From the NCBI GenBank assembly GCA_937858825.1, contig CALMAI010000046.1:1-39417 (forward strand): a stretch of DNA of 39,417 nt, read 5' to 3'. Source of the stretch: an uncultured Candidatus Peregrinibacteria bacterium. Its GTDB lineage: Bacteria; Patescibacteriota; Gracilibacteria; UBA1369. Position 1 is the stretch's first letter. Every line of letters starts with the position of its first letter. The translations under genes were made by a program, and so were the position numbers. The notes beneath the pieces were generated by a model. It was not told where the DNA came from, did no database searches, and saw only the letters and a program-made list of their open reading frames with translations. Shown here one piece after another: positions 1 through 7,913 of this stretch.

Positions 1-730
1 CATTTTGGGCCTTTTTGTAGTAGCGTTCTACGATCTTTGACTCCTTTTTGTAGTAGTGTTTCTTTTTGCGTTTCACGTTCTTTTTCTAATACTTCTTCAT
101 TAACTTCTGGTAATTCTAATATGTCAGCTATTTCGTTCAGGATTTCTAGCGTCATGATTTTTATGACTCTACCCAAAATCATACCAGCAAAGGCTTTTCC
201 TTTTCCGTATAGAGGAAACCTCTCTTTTTCAAACCATTTTGGGCCTTTTTGTAGTAGCGTTCTACGATCTTTGACTCCTTTTTGTAGTAATGTTTCTTTT
301 TGCGTTTCACGTTCTTTACTTTCATTAATCTTTGGGAATTGCAATATATCGGCGATTTCGTTGAGGGTTTCCAATGTTACCCTTCTGATAATGCGACCTA
401 AAATGGCACCAGCAAAGGCCATTCCTTTTCCGTATGGAGGGAACGTTTCTTTTATAAACCAATCAGAACCTTTTTGCAGCAGTATTCTGCGGTCTTTGAC
501 TCCTTTTTGTAGTAATGCTTCTTTTTGCGTTTCACGTTCTTTTTCCAAGGCATTATTATCAACTTCTGCAAGATTCAAGACATCGGCGATTTCGTTGAGG
601 GTTTCCAACGTTACCCTTCTGATAACGCGACCTAAAATGGCACCAGCAAAGGCCATTCCTTTTCTGCATGGAGGGAATGTTTCTTTCATAAACCATTGTA
701 CCCCTTTCTGAAGGAGCGTCCTCCGATCTG
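1..730 (-). repeat. In-frame coding repeats of about 234 bp in protein B
   Basis: Three full units and the start of a fourth, continuing past the window edge. Bases 1-83 and 235-317 differ at about one position, and the blocks around 415-470 and 650-700 are also alike. The unit length equals that of protein A, so both genes belong to one expanding repeat family. Confidence 0.8.
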
Positions 731-1142
731 AAACTCCTTTCCCCTCTAATATTTCTCGGCAGTGGGCATAAAAAACTTCATTCAGCTGTTCTTTTGCTTC
801 TTCTCGCATTTTATTGATCCGCGCCAACCCTCTACCGAAATATTCATCAACGAGCAGGGGGACTTTGTTGGCTTCGATCATGGCATCGACGGCTTCGCAG
901 AGTACAGGGACTTCATCTGGTAATATTGGCAATTCCTCTTCGTTTCTTTGCTCCTGGAAATCGTTGAGAACTTTTGCCAGTTCAGCCCGAAAGTGTGGGA
1001 CTACAATGGCTTCAACAATTTCCCGCTCTGCTTTCTTTTTGTAAAGCTTGGGCAGTGCTACCATGAACTGCTGGTCGTATTGCGTGACCAATTCTGCAAG
1101 AGAGCTATTAGTCTTTATGTTTTCTTTCTTAGATTTTGGCAT
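1..1142 (-). CDS. Tandem 78-residue repeat protein B (partial, runs off left edge)
   Basis: The frame opens at an ATG at 1142-1140 and stays open to base 1, so the C-terminus is missing. I do not recognise the family. Residues 1-135 closely match the N-terminal domain of the gene just upstream (1153-2913), with the same stretches around SLAELV, KLYKKK, ANKVPLLVDEYFG and NEVFYAHCRE. From about residue 139 come repeats of about 78 residues, at least three complete and the start of a fourth. Each has the pattern R-x-LLQKG, WF, FPPYGKG, AFAGAILGR, then LNEIADIL and a charged KERETQKE linker. The repeats are nearly identical to each other in DNA (bases 1-83 versus 235-317, offset 234). The gene follows its paralogue after a 10-base gap and is probably cotranscribed. 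It looks like a scaffold or binding protein; no catalytic motif is visible. Confidence 0.85.
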   Translation of the reverse strand, partial: MPKSKKENIKTNSSLAELVTQYDQQFMVALPKLYKKKAEREIVEAIVVPHFRAELAKVLNDFQEQRNEEELPILPDEVPVLCEAVDAMIEANKVPLLVDEYFGRGLARINKMREEAKEQLNEVFYAHCREILEGKGVSDRRTLLQKGVQWFMKETFPPCRKGMAFAGAILGRVIRRVTLETLNEIADVLNLAEVDNNALEKERETQKEALLQKGVKDRRILLQKGSDWFIKETFPPYGKGMAFAGAILGRIIRRVTLETLNEIADILQFPKINESKERETQKETLLQKGVKDRRTLLQKGPKWFEKERFPLYGKGKAFAGMILGRVIKIMTLEILNEIADILELPEVNEEVLEKERETQKETLLQKGVKDRRTLLQKGPK

Positions 1143-1152
1143 ATGATTTTCT

Positions 1153-2913
1153 TTAATCTGGTAGTTCCAAAACGTCGGCGATTTCGTTCAGGATTTCTAG
1201 GCTCAGATACCCAGGAGGGCGCCCAAGAATCGCTTTGGCAAAAGCTGATCCCTTTCCATATGGAATAAATACCTCTTTTTTAAACTCTACAGGACCTTTC
1301 TGCAATAATGCTCTTCGACTTGTTATGCCATGATTTACCAGCACTTCACGCTGCCTTTGATGTTCTCCATTTAGTACGCTTTCATTTGTATCCGGCAGCT
1401 CTAAAATGTCAGCTATTTTATTAATAACCTCTATACTTGGGTATTCAACAACATAGCCAAGTATTGCTCCAGCAAAGGCCCCTCCTTTTCCATAGGGGAG
1501 GAATGTCTCTTTTCTAAACCATTCAGATCCTTTCAGGAGTAATGTTCTCCGATCTGTGACTCCATGCTCTGCTAACACTTCACGTTGCTTTTGATGTTCT
1601 TCTTGTAGCACACTTTCATCTGTGTCTGGCAACTCTAAAATGCCAGCTATTTTGCTGAGAAAGTTGGTAGTTATGGCGGAATGCGGAATTCGGGACTGGA
1701 CAATTGCTCCAGCAAAGGCCCCTCCTTTTCCATAGGGGGGAAATGTCTCTTCTCTAAACCATTGAGGTCCTTTCAGGAGTAATGTTCTCCGATCTGTGAC
1801 TCCATGCTCTGCTAACACTTCACGTTGCTTTTGATGTTCTTCTTGTAGCACACTTTCATCTATATCTGGTAACTCTAAAATATCAGCTATTTCACTGAGA
1901 GTCTTTTTACTTATGTTGCTGACGCTTTGCCCCAAAATAGCTCCGGCAAAAGCTGATCCCTTTCCATATGGAATAAATACCTCTTTTTTAAACTCTACAG
2001 GACCTTTCTGCAATAATGCTCTTCGACTTGTTATGCCATGATTTGCCAGCACTTCACGCTGCCTTTGACGTTCTTCTTCTAGTATACTTTCATTTGTATC
2101 CGGCAACTCCAGTATATTGCATATTTCAGTGAGAGTGCTTAGAGTTATAGCAGCACCGACGCTATACCCTAAAATGGATTTTGCAAAAGCTGCACCTTTC
2201 CCATAAGGGGGGAAGGTGCCTTTATAAAACCACAAAGAACCTTTTTGAAGCAATGTTCTCCCATCCATGATTCCTTTTTGTTTCAATACTTCTCTTTGCT
2301 TTTCACGTTCTTCATTTAGGACACTTTCATCTATATCCGGCAATTCTAAAGTAGTGGCTACTTCATTGAGTTTTTCTACCGTTATGTATCCAATGCTACA
2401 CCCTAAAATCAATTTTGCAAAAGCTGCACCTTTCCCATAGGGTGAATATGTTTTCTTCATAAACCACACGGGGCCTTTTTGAAGTAGTGCCTTACGATCC
2501 CAAATTCCTTTTTCCGCCAAAACCTCCCGACAGTGGGCATAAAAAACTTCATTCAACTGCTCCTTTGCTTCCTCTCGCATTTTATTGATCCACGCCAATC
2601 CTTTGCCAAAATATTCGTCCACGAGCAAGGGGACTTTGTTGGCTTCGACCATTGTATCGATGGCTTCGCAGAGCGCGGGGACTTCATCTGGCAACACCGG
2701 CAATTCCGCATCTTTTCTTTGCTCCTGAAAATCCGTGAGAACTTTTGCGAGTTCAGCCCTAAAGTGCGGAATTACAATGGCTTCAACAATTTCTCGCTCT
2801 TCTTTCTTTTTGTAGAGTTTGGGCAAGGATTCCATGAATTCTTGGTCGTACTGCGCGACCAATTCTGCAAGCGATCCTCCTATATTCATGTTTTCTTTCT
2901 TGGCTTTTGCCAT
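1153..2913 (-). CDS. Tandem 78-residue repeat protein A
   Basis: 586 residues, family not recognised. Residues 1-135 form a helical, charged N-terminal domain shared with the next gene. From about residue 139 to the end there are six repeats of 78 residues; the last lacks the linker and the protein ends right after ELPD. The repeat core is LLxKG, a WF or EF pair, an aromatic-PYGKG turn, AFA, ILG, a variable stretch of 5-8 residues, then L-x-E/K-I-A-x-I-LELPD and ESVL. No signal peptide or membrane segment is seen, so it is probably cytoplasmic. It starts 3 bases after the stop of the SNF2 helicase gene, so the two are almost certainly cotranscribed and may work together. The scaffold is conserved while one site varies between repeats, as in modular binding proteins, but the ligand is unknown. 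Confidence 0.88.
   Translation of the reverse strand: MAKAKKENMNIGGSLAELVAQYDQEFMESLPKLYKKKEEREIVEAIVIPHFRAELAKVLTDFQEQRKDAELPVLPDEVPALCEAIDTMVEANKVPLLVDEYFGKGLAWINKMREEAKEQLNEVFYAHCREVLAEKGIWDRKALLQKGPVWFMKKTYSPYGKGAAFAKLILGCSIGYITVEKLNEVATTLELPDIDESVLNEEREKQREVLKQKGIMDGRTLLQKGSLWFYKGTFPPYGKGAAFAKSILGYSVGAAITLSTLTEICNILELPDTNESILEEERQRQREVLANHGITSRRALLQKGPVEFKKEVFIPYGKGSAFAGAILGQSVSNISKKTLSEIADILELPDIDESVLQEEHQKQREVLAEHGVTDRRTLLLKGPQWFREETFPPYGKGGAFAGAIVQSRIPHSAITTNFLSKIAGILELPDTDESVLQEEHQKQREVLAEHGVTDRRTLLLKGSEWFRKETFLPYGKGGAFAGAILGYVVEYPSIEVINKIADILELPDTNESVLNGEHQRQREVLVNHGITSRRALLQKGPVEFKKEVFIPYGKGSAFAKAILGRPPGYLSLEILNEIADVLELPD
1156..2499 (-). repeat. Six in-frame coding repeats of about 234 bp
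   Basis: The repeats encode the 78-residue units of protein A. Some copies are nearly identical in DNA: about 100 bases near 1238-1336 recur at 1946-2044 (offset 708, three units), and about 120 bases near 1500-1620 recur near 1740-1860 (offset 240) with only a few differences. This points to recent duplication or gene conversion inside the gene. Confidence 0.85.
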
Positions 2914-2916
2914 GGA

Positions 2917-5900
2917 CTAAGAAAAGTTAAATTGGATGCCACCGTCTTCATCGAATAGTTCAGGATCCTGGGCGATTCCGTTATTCAGGATTTCGAAACT
3001 TACCCGTTGGGCGGCCAGACGTTGCATTTGTACTTCGTGGTATGTCCCCTGTTTAAACCATTTATCGTAGGCCGTTTCCCCTGTCTCTTCATCAATGACC
3101 ATTTCATCGGTGCTCTCTAAAAATTCCGGGGAGTAGTGGGCAACCATGGTGTAGTATCGAACTTTGTACTTTTTATGTTGCCTGTCCATTCGATGGATGC
3201 GGTCTTCGGCCTGGTACTCTTCTATGGCGTCGGTTGGTATGCCGTCTTTAATCATGAAGTCCGCGGCGGTGAAGGTAACACTCGTCGAACCCGCGGCGTA
3301 GGTACAGAGTGCTATTTTTACATTTTCATCATTTTGGAAAATAAGTCTTTCATAATCCAACGCGAGTATGGGGGCTGAATCTTGATTCCTTCTGGCCACG
3401 ACTGGCCTCCCTTTTTGCAGGATAAAGCTTCCGTATTCATCAACGCGGTACTTGATCTGTTTGCCCTGTCCATTCACTTTGTATCCTTTATTATCCGTTC
3501 CTTTCCCTTTCACCACTTCTCCGTAATAGGTTGCGAATTGAATACCTCTTTCCTCCAAAAGTTCAGCATAATCTTCTACCTGGTTCTGGTATCGACAGAA
3601 AATAATTCCCTTATTTCCACTGGTAAGTTCCCGACCCAGGATGTCCATGACAGCTTCATGCTTTGGTGAAGGCTCCTCGGATCCCACATGTCTGGGGTGG
3701 TTCATCATGTATCGGAGTGCGTGAATTTTGGAAAGTTGGTCGTTGCTTCGACGAAGTCCATCTACTTGAGCTGTTTTTCCTTTGGGCATGTATTCATCAT
3801 ATTCCTTAACCCATTCCTTCCAATCCTCAAACAAGAGCCATATAGCTTCTTCCTGTTCTCGGGTTAGCTGGTAATGTCCGATTCCTGTTTCGATGGGATT
3901 AATATACTCTTTTTGTGGTAACCCCTCCTGCTCATCCAGTGGAATCTCCGGGTCAAATGTCGGCATAACATCCTGCTTTAAGAAACGGATAACGTATTGA
4001 TTCATCATTACGAAAAGAGATTTCATTGCTTCAGGGTCTCCAGAGGGAAAAGCATTGCGGAAGGCTTTTGCATTTTTAAAACGCGCATCGTTTGGAAGAA
4101 CTTTTGCCATTACTTCCCGCACCGCGTCCGGACTGCGCCATGGCGAGGCCGTGAGCAATAAATCGTAATCTCCTGTTAGCTGGCTGTATCCTGCAGACTG
4201 GTGAGATGTGTTCTTTAAAAAGTGTGCTTCATCGATGATTGTAATTCTTTCGCGTTCCGGGTGGTGGCGGCTGTTGAGCGCATTGAACTTTCGATTTGTC
4301 CGTGATTCTTCTTTGTGGCGGATGAATTCAACATTAGCGATAACACCGGGGACACTTCTCCCTTCAATCATGTCTGTACCTCTGACAGTTCCGGATCCTG
4401 CGATATTGGTCAGAAAAGGCTCTCTAAAAAATTTTGCCTGTTCTTCCACCCAGGTTGAAGCGGCCTGATTCGGACAGATAACAATTGGTTCCATGTCATG
4501 CGCTATAGCTAGGGCAGTTACCGTTTTCCCAAGTCCTGGTTCGTTCGCCAGGATGATCGCTCTATTTCCAGCAGCCATCATCTTTTCGGCTTTGTAGATA
4601 CAGTATTTCTGGAAAAACGCCAATTCAACTGGTTTCCCATAGGAGTCTCTTTCTTTTATGAAAGGGTATTGCTGTCGTTGCACTCGTTCAAAGGTTGCCA
4701 ACACTTCATTCAAGCATTGAACTATAATCTGAGAGCCCTTTCCTTTTTGCTGTTTCTTAAGGGCATCAATATATTTAACTCCTTCTTCAAAACTATTCAC
4801 AAAACGCTTAATGGTGGACTCTTCCAAACATCGGACAAAAAGACGTTTTCTTTCTGAATCTCTTCTAAGGTTGGCAATGATATCCTCCGATAAAAGCCGG
4901 AGAAATTCTGTCATTATATCCGTATCATCTTCCGAGGTTTGTCGTATAGAAAAGCTAAGCATAGGTGATTTTCTGACCTTTCCCGCTGTATCCGAAGTAA
5001 GTGATCCATCTACAGCAATAATGCGTATAGTGTTTTGTTGCCCGATTTTTAATGGAATTTTCAGCTCTACCTCCCGTTCTCCATTGACTTTTTTATTGCG
5101 ATTCCAGGGGCCAAAGACCAATAACCGTTGCGTTCCTTCTGGAACGCGTACCGTAAAGCTCGCTCTCTTTTCATCTGTTCTTCGAGGTGGTGTTTCAATG
5201 ATTTTAATCGGATCCAGAGATTCCTTACATTCCTTTACCAGTTCCTCCATATTAGCGTCGGGAGTAGCAATTCCTCCAAAGGCAACCTGAATAATTCTGC
5301 TGTTGGTTTGACTGTCATTAAATCCTCCCAAGTCCAAGAATATCCCCAATTTTTTGGGATCTTTTCCGAGGACAGCAACCGCTTCCTGAAGGTTATTTTC
5401 ATCGATAACATCTTTGGTGTGTTCTACTGCCGCCTCTCTTCTTGCCTCTCTTGAAAGGTTTTCAGCTTCAAATAAACTCTGTAGATCTCGTGGTAACCTC
5501 TCTCTTAATAGTTCCCAGTCGAATTCGTACTCCTCCCCGCATTCCTGCGCTAAAGTAATTTTGAGTGCTTTGTACAGCTCTTTATCCCGGCTACAGATAG
5601 TAGCGGGAGAAAATGGCTGTCCCTTTTCAAGGATAGATTTCAGTTGGGAAAGAAGAAAACTCCATTTAATAGACCGGCGTTGACTTAGAATTTCCTCTTT
5701 AAGGTTCGGGATACCAATGTTTTGCAGAACGCTGTCCGCGTGGACAAGTTTGGTATTGTCGAGTTCAAAACAAATATTATTGATGTTCTCCACCGTAATA
5801 CTATCTTCAGAAAAGGTCTCCAAAACGGTAAAGATTGCTTTACGGGTTGATTGCAGAACCACTTTGGCTAAATGCTTTTTTTTGTGAGGAACCTGATCCA

Positions 5901-5994
5901 ACATCTCTGCTATGTGCTGATCAATTTGTCCTTCAATATGAGTAAATTTCATGGTTCCTTCCAATTGAGGCATAAAAGGAGCGTATTTTGCCAT
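2917..5994 (-). CDS. SNF2-family (SF2) helicase/ATPase with novel N-terminal region
   Basis: 1025 residues. The ATPase core is clear: Walker A NEPGLGKT (about 484-491), motif Ia-like ICPNQAASTW, DEAH box (588-591), motif III LLLTASPW, and motif VI QAEDRIHRMDRQ (about 928-939) with an arginine finger. SNF2 enzymes translocate on double-stranded DNA and remodel DNA-protein complexes. The first 460 residues are unusual: a helical region, then a beta-rich, carbohydrate-binding-module-like stretch (about 275-352), then another helical part. No nuclease or methylase motif is visible. The annotated ATG has no SD; an internal ATG at codon 15 follows an AAGGA run and is a possible alternative. The gene leads an operon with two repeat proteins. 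Its length, N-terminus and partners differ from housekeeping RapA, so a defence or chromatin-like role is possible but unproven. Confidence 0.92.
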   Translation of the reverse strand: MAKYAPFMPQLEGTMKFTHIEGQIDQHIAEMLDQVPHKKKHLAKVVLQSTRKAIFTVLETFSEDSITVENINNICFELDNTKLVHADSVLQNIGIPNLKEEILSQRRSIKWSFLLSQLKSILEKGQPFSPATICSRDKELYKALKITLAQECGEEYEFDWELLRERLPRDLQSLFEAENLSREARREAAVEHTKDVIDENNLQEAVAVLGKDPKKLGIFLDLGGFNDSQTNSRIIQVAFGGIATPDANMEELVKECKESLDPIKIIETPPRRTDEKRASFTVRVPEGTQRLLVFGPWNRNKKVNGEREVELKIPLKIGQQNTIRIIAVDGSLTSDTAGKVRKSPMLSFSIRQTSEDDTDIMTEFLRLLSEDIIANLRRDSERKRLFVRCLEESTIKRFVNSFEEGVKYIDALKKQQKGKGSQIIVQCLNEVLATFERVQRQQYPFIKERDSYGKPVELAFFQKYCIYKAEKMMAAGNRAIILANEPGLGKTVTALAIAHDMEPIVICPNQAASTWVEEQAKFFREPFLTNIAGSGTVRGTDMIEGRSVPGVIANVEFIRHKEESRTNRKFNALNSRHHPERERITIIDEAHFLKNTSHQSAGYSQLTGDYDLLLTASPWRSPDAVREVMAKVLPNDARFKNAKAFRNAFPSGDPEAMKSLFVMMNQYVIRFLKQDVMPTFDPEIPLDEQEGLPQKEYINPIETGIGHYQLTREQEEAIWLLFEDWKEWVKEYDEYMPKGKTAQVDGLRRSNDQLSKIHALRYMMNHPRHVGSEEPSPKHEAVMDILGRELTSGNKGIIFCRYQNQVEDYAELLEERGIQFATYYGEVVKGKGTDNKGYKVNGQGKQIKYRVDEYGSFILQKGRPVVARRNQDSAPILALDYERLIFQNDENVKIALCTYAAGSTSVTFTAADFMIKDGIPTDAIEEYQAEDRIHRMDRQHKKYKVRYYTMVAHYSPEFLESTDEMVIDEETGETAYDKWFKQGTYHEVQMQRLAAQRVSFEILNNGIAQDPELFDEDGGIQFNFS

Positions 5995-5998
5995 ATAT

Positions 5999-6014
5999 AT
6001 TTACTTTTGTAAAT
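5999..6014 (-). repeat. Short inverted repeat before the helicase gene
   Basis: ATTTAC-4 bases-GTAAAT ends 5 bases before the helicase ATG. It could be an operator or a weak start-site hairpin. AT-rich symmetry of this size can also occur by chance. Confidence 0.3.
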
Positions 6015-6040
6015 GTTTATTCATGTGAAAAGCTCATAGA

Positions 6041-6066
6041 AAAAGCACTCCCGAAGGAGTGCTTTT
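6041..6066 (-). terminator. Rho-independent terminator of the TM-helix protein gene
   Basis: On the minus strand, GCACTCC-TTCG-GGAGTGC forms a 7-bp stem with a stable UUCG tetraloop, extended by A/T pairs and followed by five T. It lies 23 bases after the stop of the 6089-6772 gene, so the helicase operon downstream needs its own promoter. The flanking A run gives some plus-strand symmetry too. Confidence 0.85.
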
Positions 6067-6088
6067 GTGTGGCATTTTTGTAGAAGGT

Positions 6089-6772
6089 CTACTTACTCTT
6101 CATGGCTTTAGAGAGCCATTTTGAAGCGTGCTCTTTTCCCCCCAATCCAAAGGCAAGTCCCAGCGCCAGTGCGAGCATTGCAACGAGTCCGGTAAAGAGG
6201 ATCTCGATAAGGCTTGTTGCAACATTCAACTGCGCAAGGCTGGCCATAAATGTAAAGATAATGATCGCCCACTTTGCAAGTGCTGCGAGTGTGTCGGCTG
6301 TGTGCTTTGTGACATGAGCTGTTTTTGCAGATTTTTGGACAACATCGTAAATGAACTGTCCAACAACCAATCCAATCGCAAGAATAACAACCGCAACAAT
6401 CACGTTTGGAATGTAGAGTGCCACTTCCTGGAGGAAGAGGTTAATCTGCTCAAGCTTGAGAATGTCCACTACAGCTACGAGCGTAACGACGATGGCGAAC
6501 CATTTTACAATCCAGGCAATCAATGCCGAGATGCTCAATTTAACGCCAGCATCTTTGAGTTTTTTGGTCGCATCGATTTTACCGATGATGCTGTCGACCT
6601 TGGTGAGCTCAACCAGTTTTTGAGCGAGCTTGCTCAAACCGTGAGCAATAATAAGTCCAATAATAAGGACTAAAAGGGCCCCGAAAAGTTCGGGAATGTA
6701 GGCGACAATTTTCGCCCAGAGATTTTGAAGCGATGCCACAACCGCTTCATTCCAGTCTTCAAAGTAATTCAT
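6089..6772 (-). CDS. Conserved-TM-helix membrane protein (MscS/CmpX-like)
   Basis: 227 residues with four or five hydrophobic segments: about 27-47, 78-105, 118-142, 160-185 and 190-210. The pattern of an amphipathic start, a long glycine-containing helix ending in a polar LAQKLVELTKVDSI stretch, and a glycine/alanine-rich final helix matches proteins with the conserved TM helix found in cyanobacterial and Pseudomonas CmpX-type relatives of mechanosensitive channels. The MscS beta domain is absent, so channel activity is not certain. It ends in GLGGKEHASKWLSKAMKSK, a typical family ending. It is a single gene with its own promoter (6825-6853) and terminator. The ATG follows a leader of about 46 bases without SD. 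Confidence 0.82.
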   Translation of the reverse strand: MNYFEDWNEAVVASLQNLWAKIVAYIPELFGALLVLIIGLIIAHGLSKLAQKLVELTKVDSIIGKIDATKKLKDAGVKLSISALIAWIVKWFAIVVTLVAVVDILKLEQINLFLQEVALYIPNVIVAVVILAIGLVVGQFIYDVVQKSAKTAHVTKHTADTLAALAKWAIIIFTFMASLAQLNVATSLIEILFTGLVAMLALALGLAFGLGGKEHASKWLSKAMKSK

Positions 6773-6824
6773 ACTTTGGGTGGGTTAAGGGTATAAAAGG
6801 TTAAGAAGGTTTAATTTAATTTGT

Positions 6825-6853
6825 ACTATATCAGAAACTTGTTTTTTTGTAAA
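6825..6853 (-). promoter_or_regulatory. Sigma-70-type promoter of the TM-helix gene
   Basis: On the minus strand, TTTACA, 17 bases, TATAGT. The predicted start near 6818 gives a leader of about 46 bases. Confidence 0.6.
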
Positions 6854-6886
6854 AGAATGGCTCTTTTCTGCTTTGGAGTTTTGCGA

Positions 6887-6892
6887 TACAAT
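6887..6892 (+). promoter_or_regulatory. Minus-10 box TACAAT that decides a leaderless start
   Basis: TACAAT ends 7 bases before the ATG at 6900, where transcription should begin. The upstream ATGs at 6873 and 6891 lie before or inside the box, so the ATG at 6900 is preferred. The minus-35 region is poor. Confidence 0.45.
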
Positions 6893-6899
6893 GGCTGCA

Positions 6900-7913
6900 A
6901 TGAAAAAGAAACAAAAACAACCGGTGATTCAGAAACCACTTGTTATTGCAGGAATTTTCCTGGTTTTGATTGTGGTTCTAGCAGTGGCGGTTCAAGACTA
7001 TTCCGGGGATGGAGTTGTGAAGGTTCAACCAACAGAAGAAAAGACCGAAGTTCGGGCTGGGACGCAGGTAGCATCGATTACTATTTTGCCAGAAGATGGG
7101 GGCGCGGAAGAGGAAGGTGAGAGTTCTCCAGCGACTGAAGGTTCTGAAAAACCTGAGCGCGCTTCGCGGACAACTGGTCCTGATTCAACTTTGATCGCCG
7201 GGAAGAATGTGACGTTTGCTATTGATCGATTTCAAAAACTGGCGACACAGCCGCTGAAGTTGAACATTTTTGATGATGATGATGTGGAGTTGGGGCCGGA
7301 TTATCTGGAGACGATTCGGGGAGCCAAGGTGCACTTCTTTTTGGTTCACCATAATATGAAGTTGTTCCGGCATATTCTGCCTGACTATAGAAATGGAGTA
7401 TGGAATGCCAGCGCGAATATGCCTTGGGCTGGAACATATTATGCGTATGTGATGGTGGATCCTTTGCGTGGTGATCCTGTGACGTATCGGTATGATTTAG
7501 TGGTCCGGGGTGAATCTCCAGAAGATGAAGCGAAGGCAGATCCAACTTTGAGTGCCAATGCTATTGAGAGTTCCCGTTATAGCGCGACTATGGAAATGAA
7601 GCGGTTCGATGACTACCGCGGCTTTCTTTATGATGTGCAAAAAGATGGTCAGCCAGCTGTGGTGACTCCACATAATGATGCTCTTGGAGAGATGACAATC
7701 TTCAGCCATAAAGATCCAAGTTTCATGCGCGTGGCGACGGCAGATGTGGCGTCTCAAGAAGGGCTTGGGAAAATTTCATTCTCGATGGCAAACCTTCCAG
7801 TCGGTCGATACACCGCGTTTATGGAAGTAACGATCGATGGACAGATTCGAACGTTTGCTCATACTTTTGATATTGGACAGCCGGACAATGATGAGAAGCC
7901 GGAAGAGGCTTAG
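6900..7913 (+). CDS. Membrane-anchored extracytoplasmic protein, two beta-sandwich-like halves
   Basis: 337 residues from the preferred ATG at 6900; 346 if the first in-frame ATG at 6873 is used. The N-terminus has lysines, then one hydrophobic segment (about 13-31) and no lipobox, so it is anchored with its bulk outside. A Glu/Pro/Thr-rich linker runs to about residue 90. Two similar halves follow: one around AKVHFFLVHHNMKLFRHILP with GTYYAYVMVDP, and one around TIFSHKDPSFMRV with VGRYTAFMEV. This resembles secreted two-domain proteins seen in actinobacteria, whose halves carry an HxHP-like loop and a GxY strand; metal binding has been suggested from the histidines, but that is my inference. 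The stop overlaps the stop of rnc on the other strand by 4 bases. Confidence 0.75.
   Translation: MKKKQKQPVIQKPLVIAGIFLVLIVVLAVAVQDYSGDGVVKVQPTEEKTEVRAGTQVASITILPEDGGAEEEGESSPATEGSEKPERASRTTGPDSTLIAGKNVTFAIDRFQKLATQPLKLNIFDDDDVELGPDYLETIRGAKVHFFLVHHNMKLFRHILPDYRNGVWNASANMPWAGTYYAYVMVDPLRGDPVTYRYDLVVRGESPEDEAKADPTLSANAIESSRYSATMEMKRFDDYRGFLYDVQKDGQPAVVTPHNDALGEMTIFSHKDPSFMRVATADVASQEGLGKISFSMANLPVGRYTAFMEVTIDGQIRTFAHTFDIGQPDNDEKPEEA

Noticed and set aside
37-711. Plus-strand 224-residue frame
   Set aside because: It is the reverse reading of the repeat array of protein B; its own Ser/Phe-rich repeats mirror the minus-strand repeats, which have a clear start and a paralogue.
1-2500. CRISPR-like array
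   Set aside because: The repeats are about 234 bp, in frame and coding, not 25-40 bp repeats with unique spacers.
2917-5994. DISARM, BREX or Dnd-type defence locus
   Set aside because: A SNF2-type helicase is present, but no methylase, PglZ, DUF1998, phospholipase D or Dnd gene is beside it in the window; the left flank is not visible.
6128-6673. Plus-strand 181-residue frame with many Asn and Cys
   Set aside because: It is antisense to the TM-helix gene, which has a promoter, a terminator and clear membrane helices.
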